Positions 1-5,868 of a DNA stretch of 5,868 nt are shown piece by piece. The stretch spans positions 1 to 5,868 of the forward strand of contig JAEUSS010000407.1 in assembly GCA_016788685.1 (NCBI GenBank), in the 5' to 3' direction. The position numbers were made by a program, and so were the translations under genes. This stretch comes from Prolixibacteraceae bacterium (GTDB taxonomy: Bacteria; Bacteroidota; Bacteroidia; Bacteroidales; Prolixibacteraceae). Under the pieces are notes generated by a model. It ran no database searches, was not told where the DNA came from, and saw only the letters and a program-made list of their open reading frames with translations. Position 1 is the first letter of the stretch. Each line of letters opens with the position of its first letter.

Positions 1-667
1 ATTCCATTCTTTCTGAAGGATATTCATATCCTTTTTCCTGAAGTTGTTTGGCCGGTAAGCCGTTGTATGCAAACGGTTTAGACAGGGCTGCCCGGTACGA
101 CAATCGTCCGGTTGTGCCTTTGGTGAAAATACCTAACTGTCTGTTTTCTATGTCGGTGTGGTTCACATTCGGATAGTTTATTCCGGGATTGTCCAACGTG
201 AGCGTTTTCTGAAAACTGGTGTTGCTCAACCTGGATATTCCGCCCCAGCCGTTCAATCCGAACCCGACATAACACGACTTGGGTATTATCCTGAACATAG
301 CCCACACATCATGGAAATAAATTTGTGGTTTCTGACTAGCCGCGCTTAGATTATTGAACCCCAGTTGGGTGTAAAAAATCAACCGATCGTTGAGATTGCT
401 GTTCAGAATCAGTCGGGTACGACGAAGCGCAAAGTCTGTCTCTGAATTAATCAGTTCGTTGGTTTTTGTGGTGCTGCCGTCATTTAATTGGGTTGTCCGA
501 GTCCAGAATTGTGTAGCCAGCGAAAGTTTGGTTGTGGCGTTGCCCTGTTCGTTGAGCTTCCATTTAACTTCGTTTTTCAGCAGGTCTTGTAACTTCTCCG
601 GGGTGTCGGCAAAACATGCCCCGGGAAGTATTCCAAGTGTTATCAGTATGAATAGAATGTACCTCAT
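1..667 (-). CDS. Outer-membrane porin-like protein (phosphate-selective porin O/P-like), C-terminus cut by the window edge
   Basis: The frame reads from the ATG at 665-667 off the left edge, giving 222 residues without a stop. Residues 1-20 form a typical signal peptide: MRY, then a hydrophobic ILFILITLGILPG core, then a likely cleavage after ACFA. The mature part has alternating polar and hydrophobic segments with aromatic residues, as in a beta-barrel. Examples are ATKLSLATQFW-like strands, FALRRTRLILNSNLNDRLIFYTQLGF around residues 75-100, and YVGFGLNGWGG near 130-140. The 'RRTRL...ND+..FYTQ' pattern resembles Bacteroidota porins of the Porin_O_P type; this is recognition from memory, not a search. 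The start lies only 5 bp after the transporter stop codon, with no Shine-Dalgarno sequence, so translational coupling is likely. The product should sit in the outer membrane and pass small solutes, perhaps the substrate of the neighbouring exchanger. It could instead be another Bacteroidota beta-barrel family. Only the N-terminal part is visible, so the substrate cannot be stated. Confidence 0.7.
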   Translation of the reverse strand, partial: MRYILFILITLGILPGACFADTPEKLQDLLKNEVKWKLNEQGNATTKLSLATQFWTRTTQLNDGSTTKTNELINSETDFALRRTRLILNSNLNDRLIFYTQLGFNNLSAASQKPQIYFHDVWAMFRIIPKSCYVGFGLNGWGGISRLSNTSFQKTLTLDNPGINYPNVNHTDIENRQLGIFTKGTTGRLSYRAALSKPFAYNGLPAKQLQEKGYEYPSERME

Positions 668-672
668 CAGGG

Positions 673-2331
673 TTACAAAAACGAGAGTACCAGAATCTGA
701 GCTAACAATACACGTAAAAACATAACTAAGGGGTAAACGGTGGCGTATGCTGTCGACTGAGCCTGACCCGGCGCCATGGAATTGGCAAATTCGAGGGCGG
801 GTGGATCAGTCATGGAACCTGCCAGTAAACCGCATATTGACAGGTAGTTCATTTTCATCATGCGGGCAATTACCCCGATAATCAGGATAGGGAGCAAGGT
901 TATAATGGCTCCGTAGACCATCCAGAGATATCCTCCGTTGACGATAGTGCTGACGAAATTTTCACCGGCTGACAAACCGACACAGGCAAGGAAGAGTACA
1001 ATTCCCAGTTCGCGGATAAAGAGGTTGGCGCCGGGAGTCATATAAAAATCGAGTTTGCCGATTCGTCCTTTGTGCCCCAGAAACAGCGCAACAAGCAGAG
1101 GTCCGCCGGCAAGTCCTAATTTGGCCGGAGCCGGAAGTCCGGGAATAGCAAACGGAATGCTGCCGATGAGCACTCCCGCCAGAATGCCGATGAGGATCGG
1201 GATGATGTTGGGATGTGCCAGTTCTTTCATCGAGTTACCGAGTAACTTCGAAACTTCTCTCAACACTTTGCGCTCTCCTACAATCCGGAGGGTATCACCA
1301 AACTCAATACTGTCCTCTTCTTTGGGCATAATCTCCATTCCTGCGCGAAAAATTCGGGTAATATTTACCGGATACCGACGCGAAAGGCCGATCTCTTTAA
1401 TGGTCTTCCCGGCCATACTTTTATTGGAAAACACGACCTGGCGCATTCCCAGTTTTCCGCTAACTTCCAGGTCTCCTGTTTTGTTCAGCGGGCCAACTTT
1501 CAGCTCCAGGATGTCAAAGCAAGCTTTTGTTGAGACTCCATATAGCATGTCATTTTCTTCCAGTATGGTATTGTCATCGGGCATGAAAAACTCGCCTTCG
1601 CGCCACAAACGCGACAACACAAACTCTCCGCGCAAGGTTGTCCGCATAAACGCAACAGTTTTTCCGACCAAAGCCTGATTAACGATTTTGATGTTAACAG
1701 CTTCCAGTTTTCCGGATAATCCTGAAACTTCTTCGTGGTATTTGTCAATTTCGGTTTTCACTGAAATTTTGAAAAAGCCCCGGATCAACAGCATTGTTAA
1801 AATAATGCCCAGAATACCAAACGGATAGGCTACTGCATATCCCATACTGGCAACTTCTGCGAGATTACCTTCGGTACCAAGTTGCTCGGCAATAACTTGC
1901 TGGGCTGCACCTAAGCTTGGGGTATTGGTTACCGCGCCGCATAAGACTCCCACTACAACCGGTACCGGTAAATCGAACACCACTTTTAAGGTTGCTGCAA
2001 TCAGAACTCCTAATACTACAATGCCGGTAGCCAATAGATTTATTTTCAGTCCGTTGTTCCGCATGGAAGATAAAAAACGCGGGCCAACCTCCAACCCAAT
2101 CGAATAAACAAACAGGATCAGGCCAAATTCTTTAACAAAGTGGAGTACATCATGATCGGCACGTGCGCCTATATGACCAAGGAACAAACCTGCAAAGAGG
2201 ACTCCGGCAATGCCTAACTTGATGCGAAAAACTTTCACTTTTCCGATCACTATTCCCACGATGCCTACAAGGCTTAAAAAAATGAGCGTTGATGCTGTTC
2301 CGCTCTGCGTAAATAACTTCAGTAGTTCCAT
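673..2331 (-). CDS. Putative transporter of the aspartate:alanine exchanger (AAEx) family, YidE/YbjL-like, with two RCK_C domains
   Basis: This complete 552-residue protein matches the usual length of YidE-type proteins (about 550). It is an inner-membrane protein with a clear internal duplication. The N-terminal membrane half covers about residues 10-185 and the C-terminal half about 373-552. Paired motifs in the two halves include FLGHIG (50-55) with FLGHKG (417-422), FVKEFGLILFVYSIGLEVG (65-83) with FIRELGIVLFLACVGLSAG (438-456), TNTPSLGAA (135-143) with MTDPPALEFA (507-516), and AVAYPFGILG with ATVYPLVMFL. Between the halves lie two TrkA-C/RCK_C regulatory domains, about 209-281 and 296-367; each carries a 'GKT' loop and a '+.G...MP....I..GD.L' core. 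The characterised family member AspT exchanges aspartate for alanine, but most YidE/YbjL relatives have no assigned substrate, so none is assigned here. The start at 2331 follows an A-rich leader without a Shine-Dalgarno sequence. The gene is probably cotranscribed with the porin-like gene 5 bp downstream. Its leader carries a terminator-like hairpin, which hints at attenuation. Confidence 0.9.
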   Translation of the reverse strand: MELLKLFTQSGTASTLIFLSLVGIVGIVIGKVKVFRIKLGIAGVLFAGLFLGHIGARADHDVLHFVKEFGLILFVYSIGLEVGPRFLSSMRNNGLKINLLATGIVVLGVLIAATLKVVFDLPVPVVVGVLCGAVTNTPSLGAAQQVIAEQLGTEGNLAEVASMGYAVAYPFGILGIILTMLLIRGFFKISVKTEIDKYHEEVSGLSGKLEAVNIKIVNQALVGKTVAFMRTTLRGEFVLSRLWREGEFFMPDDNTILEENDMLYGVSTKACFDILELKVGPLNKTGDLEVSGKLGMRQVVFSNKSMAGKTIKEIGLSRRYPVNITRIFRAGMEIMPKEEDSIEFGDTLRIVGERKVLREVSKLLGNSMKELAHPNIIPILIGILAGVLIGSIPFAIPGLPAPAKLGLAGGPLLVALFLGHKGRIGKLDFYMTPGANLFIRELGIVLFLACVGLSAGENFVSTIVNGGYLWMVYGAIITLLPILIIGVIARMMKMNYLSICGLLAGSMTDPPALEFANSMAPGQAQSTAYATVYPLVMFLRVLLAQILVLSFL

Positions 2332-2345
2332 TTAGTTTTTTTTGT
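2332..2345 (-). promoter_or_regulatory. A-rich translation-initiation region of the transporter gene
   Basis: Read on the minus strand, the 14 bases before the ATG are ACAAAAAAAACTAA. There is no Shine-Dalgarno match, but an A8 run lies about 4-12 bases before the start. A-rich, unstructured leaders are how many Bacteroidota genes recruit ribosomes. Unusually, the A8 run is separated from the upstream terminator U8 tract by only two bases (AC). The two homopolymers are exactly complementary and could pair locally in a readthrough transcript. Confidence 0.45.
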
Positions 2346-2390
2346 AAAAAAAAGGAAGGGGGCAAGCAAATTGTAAAATAGCCCCCTCCC
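2346..2390 (-). terminator. Intrinsic terminator-like hairpin in the leader of the transporter gene (possible attenuator)
   Basis: On the minus strand the left arm GGGAGGGGGC (2390-2381) pairs with GCCCCCTTCC (2363-2354). There are seven contiguous pairs (six G-C and one A-T), then one mismatch and two more G-C pairs. The loop is 17 nt and AT-rich. The right arm runs directly into eight T residues (2353-2346), the classic form of a rho-independent terminator. It is oriented with the downstream transporter and ends 14 bases before that gene's ATG. It could therefore stop most leader transcripts before the gene, or end a separate RNA made from the promoter near 2880-2910. On the plus strand the hairpin has no following T tract and would not terminate. 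No clear competing antiterminator pairing was found by eye. Confidence 0.75.
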
Positions 2391-2538
2391 GAACAATCAA
2401 GATAATATCACGAATTAAGAGAAATTAAGCTCTTCAATATTTTTACTGTCTCAAATCAAGTTCACACATTTTCAACATTCATCAGTCGCAGCACACTATG
2501 AATTACCAGAAATGGCAAGCCAAGTGGCAACAACTCGT

Positions 2539-2561
2539 TTTCTGTATTCAAAAAACAGAAA
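2539..2561. repeat. Inverted repeat TTTCTGT / ACAGAAA
   Basis: Perfect 7-bp arms (2539-2545 and 2555-2561) surround a 9-base loop, attcaaaaa. In the minus-strand leader RNA it would form a modest AU-rich stem about 150 nt before the terminator-like hairpin. It abuts an imperfect tandem repeat of 14 bp, where 2562-2575 and 2576-2589 match at 11 of 14 positions. No function can be assigned. Confidence 0.4.
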
Positions 2562-2638
2562 GCACATGGCTTCAGACGCATGACTTCAGTCCGCACCTTA
2601 TCGTAAAAAAGAAAAGTTGTTGGACGGAAACCATACCA

Positions 2639-2797
2639 TTACACGCGATCCGCAGAATTTATCAGCTTTTTTGCGTTTGGTCTGACTGGTGTTCTCCTGT
2701 TGCAGAAGCACAATATTTCCGGTTCAATATGCTTTGCAAGCTTTTTAAGCTCATGCTTGGCTTTTATGTGCAGTAAATCACGGTCAAGCCTAAGCAT
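2639..2797 (-). CDS. Doubtful 52-codon ORF in the leader of the transporter operon
   Basis: An ATG at 2795-2797, preceded by an A-rich TTTGAAAAA leader, opens a 52-residue reading frame ending in TAA at 2639-2641. The peptide is basic and partly amphipathic, with MLRLDRDLLHIKAKHELKKL at the start and LCFCNRR near residues 29-35. It has no signal peptide or membrane segment, and the family is not recognised. It starts about 75 nt downstream of the predicted transcription start, so it would be on the leader RNA. The same frame stays open after the TAA for another 58 codons, to TGA at 2462-2464. That could be chance, a stop mutation in a decaying 110-codon gene, or simply low stop density. A 92-codon ORF lies opposite (2498-2776, plus) in the same codon register, which lowers the value of ORF length as evidence. 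Treat as speculative. Confidence 0.18.
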   Translation of the reverse strand: MLRLDRDLLHIKAKHELKKLAKHIEPEILCFCNRRTPVRPNAKKLINSADRV

Positions 2798-2810
2798 TTT
2801 TCAAATATTT

Positions 2811-2826
2811 TAATGATCAATCATTA
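2811..2826. repeat. 16-bp near-perfect palindrome TAATGATCAATCATTA
   Basis: Seven-base arms TAATGAT (2811-2817) and ATCATTA (2820-2826) flank a CA centre. It lies about 50-60 bases downstream of the predicted transcription start of the leader RNA. The short symmetric form fits a dimeric regulator's operator better than an RNA hairpin, because a 2-base loop is too tight. Which protein would bind is unknown, and an AT-rich palindrome of this size can arise by chance. Confidence 0.35.
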
Positions 2827-2879
2827 TGTTTTTGATGCGCTTATACCTGAAAATACCCTGATCTATGTGAACGCGGCGG

Positions 2880-2910
2880 CAAAAGTAGAGCACAAAAGGG
2901 GAATAAGCAA
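2880..2910 (-). promoter_or_regulatory. Bacteroidota-type promoter (-33 TTG, -7 TAnnTTTG) driving the transporter/porin unit
   Basis: On the minus strand TTG (2910-2908) is followed by a 20-base spacer and then TACTTTTG (2887-2880). This is an exact match to the Bacteroidota -7 consensus TAnnTTTG, at the spacing usual for the -33 element. Transcription should start a few bases further on, about 2871-2876, and run left through a leader of about 530 nt. The promoter lies about 230 bp past the kdpE stop, so the transporter and porin-like genes can be expressed independently of the kdp genes. No second equally good promoter was found closer to the transporter. Confidence 0.7.
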
Positions 2911-2949
2911 GAGAAATCATTAATAGTTTATGTTTTAAAGTTCTTTCAC

Positions 2950-2975
2950 ATGAACTCCGCTAATTATCAGTTCAT
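2950..2975. repeat. Inverted repeat ATGAACT / AGTTCAT upstream of the promoter
   Basis: Perfect 7-bp arms (2950-2956 and 2969-2975) are separated by 12 bases. The repeat lies about 40-65 bp upstream of the -33 element of the 2880-2910 promoter, a common place for an activator site. As RNA at the end of a kdpE transcript it could form a weak hairpin, but no U tract follows, so it is not a good terminator. Function is unknown. Confidence 0.3.
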
Positions 2976-3115
2976 TCAAATTGTCGTATTCTTGTCAGTT
3001 TCTTGTTCGTATCCGGCGATTTATGACAGCCCGGAATCCTGAATTTATTTTCATCAGCATATTCCACAGTATTGTTCCCGTTTTATAATGTGATGAAACT
3101 AAGAAACTGCAGCAA

Positions 3116-3799
3116 TTATCTGCCAAACCGGTAACCAATGCCCGATTCAGTGACCAGCAATTTCGGGTGGTTAGGCTCTTCCTCTATTTTTTTTCGCAAC
3201 TGAGCGACAAATACTCTTAAATACTGAGTTTGTTCCACGTAACCCATTCCCCATATTTCTTTCAGAATATGCTGATGGGTTAAAACCCGTCCTTCGTTTT
3301 TTGCAAAAAGAGCAAGCAGTGAAAACTCGGTGGAGGTGAGTTTTAGAAGCTGGTTGTCCTTTCGTGCAATGTAATTGACCAAATCAATTTCAAGCGAGCC
3401 AAAAGTGAGTAATGAGTTGGTAGAGGCTCCTTGATTCTGACGAATTGAAGCTCGTATCCGCGCCAAAAGCTCTCCGGTCCGGAAAGGTTTGGTTAAATAG
3501 TCGCTTGCACCATAGTCCAGTGCTTTGACAATGTCGTCTTCCGAGCTCCTGACCGACAAAATGATGACAGATTTCTGATACCATTCACGCAGTTTCCGGA
3601 GTACCTCAAGTCCGTCCGAATCGGGAAGCCCCAGATCAAGAACAATCAGTATTGGGGCGTGTGTGGCTGCTTTCTGGATTCCTTCGTGCCCGGTGGACGC
3701 CGAAAGTACTTTATACCCGTTTGATGACAAGGTTATTTCGAGCAGTCGCCTGATCTGTACTTCATCATCAATAATCAGGATGGTTTCATTATCTGTCAT
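3116..3799 (-). CDS. kdpE: Response regulator KdpE (OmpR/PhoB type) of the potassium-responsive two-component system
   Basis: This complete 227-residue protein is close to the usual KdpE length of about 225. The receiver domain (about 5-120) has the acidic pair D11-D12, the phospho-acceptor D55 in IVLDLGLPDSDG, S82 at the conserved Ser/Thr position and K104 in YLTKPF. The winged-helix DNA-binding domain (about 130-225) has LTSTEFSLLALF, EGRVLTHQHILKEIWG, YLRVFVAQLRKKIE and the terminal TESGIGYRF. The stretches REWYQKSVIILSVRS and YVEQTQYLRVFVAQLRKKIE match KdpE specifically rather than OmpR or PhoB. KdpE is phosphorylated by KdpD and activates the genes of the high-affinity K+-transporting ATPase KdpFABC in the cytoplasm. 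It starts 11 bp after the kdpD stop with no Shine-Dalgarno sequence, so the two are almost surely cotranscribed. The KdpFABC genes are not in the window. No odd residues or breaks were seen. Confidence 0.93.
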   Translation of the reverse strand: MTDNETILIIDDEVQIRRLLEITLSSNGYKVLSASTGHEGIQKAATHAPILIVLDLGLPDSDGLEVLRKLREWYQKSVIILSVRSSEDDIVKALDYGASDYLTKPFRTGELLARIRASIRQNQGASTNSLLTFGSLEIDLVNYIARKDNQLLKLTSTEFSLLALFAKNEGRVLTHQHILKEIWGMGYVEQTQYLRVFVAQLRKKIEEEPNHPKLLVTESGIGYRFGR

Positions 3800-3810
3800 A
3801 TTTTCAATGT

Positions 3811-5868
3811 TTATTGAATATTGTTAATCCCGGAGATTTCGGTCGGTATTTTGATTTTGAAGATGGCCCCGCCGTTCAACCGGTTTTCAGCAACGATCGT
3901 ACCTTTATGAGCTTCGACAATACCCTTTGCAATAGACAGGCCCAGGCCCGTACCTCCGGCAACCGACGATCCGCCCCTGAAAAATTTGTTAAAAACCAGG
4001 GGTAAGTCTGATTCGGCGAATCCCGTTCCCCGATCCATGACCTGAATAACTAACGAACCGCTGTCATAGAAGAACTTAACCCTGATATTGCTTCCGGCAG
4101 GAGCGTGCTGGGTGGCGTTCAGCAGCAGGTTATGCAGCACTTGCTCCATTAAGCCAAAATCAAGCTGAACCAAGGGCATTTCTTCGTGTAAAACGCAGTG
4201 CAGCTTAAATGGTTTGAGTTCGGCCGCCAGCGTTTGGGTTACTTTATTGATCAGATCATGCAAATCGCACCAGTCAATGCGGGGCGATAGTCTGCCTGAA
4301 TCCAGTCTCGACATGTTCAGCAGGTTTTCAATCAGCCGGTTAAGGCGGACCGCTGCCGTATTAATTTCCTGGTGGAGGATCTTTCTTGTTTCGGGCAGAT
4401 ATTCCTGGGCCAGCAAAGTATCCGAAGCTCCCATTATCGTTGCAACCGGAATTCGCAGCTCATGTGAAATCGAGTTGAAAAGTGTTTTGTACAACTTATC
4501 CGATTCGTTTAAGATGTAGGCGTTACGTGCTGCCTTGCGCAAAAATTCCCGTTCGATTTTTCCTGCGATCTGCGGCAGAAATCCTTCCCAGAACTGCTCT
4601 TCGCCCTGAGTGAAAACTCTGGAATGTTTAACGGCAATAACACCCATATTGTCGTTGTTGCCCATCAGCGGGTAAAACGTATAATCGCCTGAGGGCAAGG
4701 TTTCTGAATATTTTCCGGCTTTTGATGAGTGTTTGAAAACCCACCCGGCAACGCTCAGTTCATTTTCAGAGAAGGCAAGCGTGCTTTCATGACGTGGCTG
4801 TTTTTCTAGGCGGCCGGTTTCATCTTTCAGGATTATGGCACTTTCCAGATTGAAGAATTTCCTGATATTAGTTACCGACAGATTCAAAACATCGTCAATC
4901 GTTGCTGCTACCGAAAGTTCTTTCGCCAACTGATAAAGCGCATGAGTGCGTTCTTCGCGTATACGGATTTTCATTTCCTGCCTGCGTACGCGCGAAGTCA
5001 GGACTCCGTTCAGAAGAGCAATGATAAAGAACATAACCAGCATCAGCATGTCCTCGGGCCTTTCAATATGAAGTGTATAGGCAGGAGGAATAAACAAAAA
5101 GTCCCACGTTAAAGAGCTGAGTGTTGCAGCGAGCAAAATCGGGCCGATGCCAAAGAAAAATGCAAGAATGGATACAACAAACAGCAAAACAAAAGAAACA
5201 ACCTGATAGCCAACGAAGTCTTTCAGCAAAAAGAATATTCCGGCAGTGATTGTAACAGCAAAAAATGCTGTCAGGTAATGATTTATATTTGATGTGAAGG
5301 ACGGGAGTGAAGCTTTTTCTTTGTATTTATCGTCAACTTGCATATCGGAGCCCAGGATATATACATCGATATTTCCACTGTACCGAATCAGCCGGGTGAT
5401 AAAATTATTAAGCCTGAATAAGGTATACAGGTTTCTGATGCCGGACTTTCCGACAACAATATGGGTGACATTTTCTTTTTGTGCAAAATTGACAATTCCT
5501 TTGACAACGTCATTGTTTGTTACAATCCGGAAAGATATACCCAACTGTTTGGCCAGATTGATGTTTTTATCCAGTCCTTCACGCTCTTTGTTGGTGAGTT
5601 CATGTGAAGTTTCAACGTAAACAGCCTGCAAATTGCCCCCCATGGTGTCGGAAAGGTTTTTAGCCCACCGAAGCAGTTTGTTCGACTGTGAAGTATAGCT
5701 GATGGCAACAAGCAGCCGGAACCCCGACTTCCATGGCCCTTTAATTCGTTTGAGCTGCATGTAATCGTGCAATTGCCTGTCAACTCTGTCGGCTACAACA
5801 CGCAGGGCCATTTCCCTCAGGGCCGTAATGTTTCCTTTCCTGAAGAAATTAAGAATTGCTTCTTTGGA
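3811..5868 (-). CDS. kdpD: Sensor histidine kinase KdpD, N-terminus cut by the window edge
   Basis: The frame is open to the right edge: 19 residues (SKEAILNFFRKGNITALRE) precede the Met at 5811, and they match the end of the KdpD N-terminal domain. The visible 685 residues are therefore a C-terminal part. Compared with about 890 in E. coli KdpD, roughly 200 residues are outside, including that domain's Walker A site. In visible numbering, next come a USP-like domain (about 51-172, with VVGKSG) and four membrane segments of the DUF4118 type (about 196-214, 217-239, 241-260 and 271-292). After these come an Arg-rich linker and a GAF domain (about 320-435) with the KdpD-typical AGWVFKHSSKAGKYSETLP. 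HisKA has phospho-acceptor H469 in SISHELRIP. HATPase_c has the N box NLLLNATQHA (580-589), the G1 box DRGTG (612-616) and the G2 box GGTGLGLS (638-645). The protein is an inner-membrane sensor of K+ limitation that phosphorylates, and probably dephosphorylates, KdpE. The kinase motifs are intact. Confidence 0.93.
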   Translation of the reverse strand, partial: SKEAILNFFRKGNITALREMALRVVADRVDRQLHDYMQLKRIKGPWKSGFRLLVAISYTSQSNKLLRWAKNLSDTMGGNLQAVYVETSHELTNKEREGLDKNINLAKQLGISFRIVTNNDVVKGIVNFAQKENVTHIVVGKSGIRNLYTLFRLNNFITRLIRYSGNIDVYILGSDMQVDDKYKEKASLPSFTSNINHYLTAFFAVTITAGIFFLLKDFVGYQVVSFVLLFVVSILAFFFGIGPILLAATLSSLTWDFLFIPPAYTLHIERPEDMLMLVMFFIIALLNGVLTSRVRRQEMKIRIREERTHALYQLAKELSVAATIDDVLNLSVTNIRKFFNLESAIILKDETGRLEKQPRHESTLAFSENELSVAGWVFKHSSKAGKYSETLPSGDYTFYPLMGNNDNMGVIAVKHSRVFTQGEEQFWEGFLPQIAGKIEREFLRKAARNAYILNESDKLYKTLFNSISHELRIPVATIMGASDTLLAQEYLPETRKILHQEINTAAVRLNRLIENLLNMSRLDSGRLSPRIDWCDLHDLINKVTQTLAAELKPFKLHCVLHEEMPLVQLDFGLMEQVLHNLLLNATQHAPAGSNIRVKFFYDSGSLVIQVMDRGTGFAESDLPLVFNKFFRGGSSVAGGTGLGLSIAKGIVEAHKGTIVAENRLNGGAIFKIKIPTEISGINNIQ

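Larger units (their letters stand above)
2332..3115. other. 784-bp intergenic region between kdpE and the transporter gene
   Basis: No convincing protein gene fills this stretch. It contains the promoter at 2880-2910 and the terminator-like hairpin at 2346-2390, both in minus orientation. It also contains a 16-bp palindrome at 2811-2826, a hairpin-forming repeat at 2950-2975, a 7-bp-arm inverted repeat at 2539-2561 and an imperfect 14-bp tandem repeat at 2562-2589. Short ORFs occur on both strands in 2462-2797 in the same codon register, so each may be a shadow of the other or chance. No rRNA, tRNA, tmRNA, RNase P RNA or SRP RNA signature was recognised. No strong terminator was seen just after the kdpE stop; the best candidate is a 5-bp TCCGG/CCGGA stem around 3015-3040 with no U tract. 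Confidence 0.7.

Noticed and set aside
1055..1678. 207-codon plus-strand ORF inside the transporter gene
   Set aside because: It is antisense to a well-supported transporter frame, its Ser/Pro-rich composition is typical of a shadow frame, and no domain is visible.
2498..2776. 92-codon plus-strand ORF in the intergenic region
   Set aside because: No recognisable domain, unusual Trp/Cys-rich composition, no Bacteroidota promoter before it on the plus strand, and it runs against the promoter and terminator that bracket the region.
2346..2880. Known housekeeping RNA (RNase P RNA, tmRNA, SRP or 6S RNA) in the leader
   Set aside because: The conserved RNase P segment around GAGGAAAGTCC, a tmRNA tag with tRNA-like ends and the SRP GNRA core were all looked for and not seen. 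6S cannot be excluded by eye, but no long imperfect hairpin was seen.
3015..3040. Possible terminator for the kdp unit (TCCGG/CCGGA stem)
   Set aside because: Only 5 bp of stem with a 14-base loop and no T tract on the minus strand.
2995..3060. 21-codon minus-strand ORF shortly after kdpE, rich in Arg
   Set aside because: Too short, with no family resemblance; expected by chance in intergenic DNA.
1..5868. CRISPR array, insertion sequence or phage genes
   Set aside because: No regularly spaced repeats, no transposase or integrase motifs and no flanking target duplications were seen.

Overview
The window looks like chromosomal DNA of a Bacteroidota bacterium, probably of the Bacteroidales/Marinilabiliales type. 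Gene starts lack Shine-Dalgarno sequences and sit behind A-rich leaders. The one clear promoter has the Bacteroidota -7 element TAnnTTTG with a -33 TTG 20 bp upstream. The proteins resemble Bacteroidota KdpD/KdpE and outer-membrane porin-like proteins. The lineage is inferred from these features, not from a database match.

All supported genes lie on the minus strand, so transcription runs from the right edge to the left. From right to left they are: (1) kdpD, a potassium-responsive sensor histidine kinase. Its N-terminus is cut by the right edge, and the frame stays open to base 5868, so the Met at 5811 is internal. (2) kdpE, its OmpR-type response regulator, 11 bp downstream. (3) A 784-bp stretch (2332-3115) without a convincing gene. 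It holds a good Bacteroidota promoter, several small inverted repeats, a doubtful 52-codon ORF, and a GC-rich hairpin with a U8 tract just before the next start codon. (4) A complete 552-aa aspartate:alanine exchanger-type (YidE/YbjL/AspT family) inner-membrane transporter with two central RCK_C domains. (5) Five bp further on, the N-terminal 222 residues of a secreted outer-membrane porin-like protein, cut by the left edge.

Two transcription units are likely. kdpD-kdpE is probably the end of a kdp operon whose structural genes lie beyond the right edge; that part is inference. The transporter and the porin-like gene form a second unit with one gene for each membrane, and they probably handle the same solute, which the sequence does not identify. 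The most interesting part is the roughly 530-nt leader of this second unit. It ends in an intrinsic-terminator-like hairpin placed so that it would stop transcription just before the transporter is reached. This suggests either attenuation or a separate non-coding RNA.
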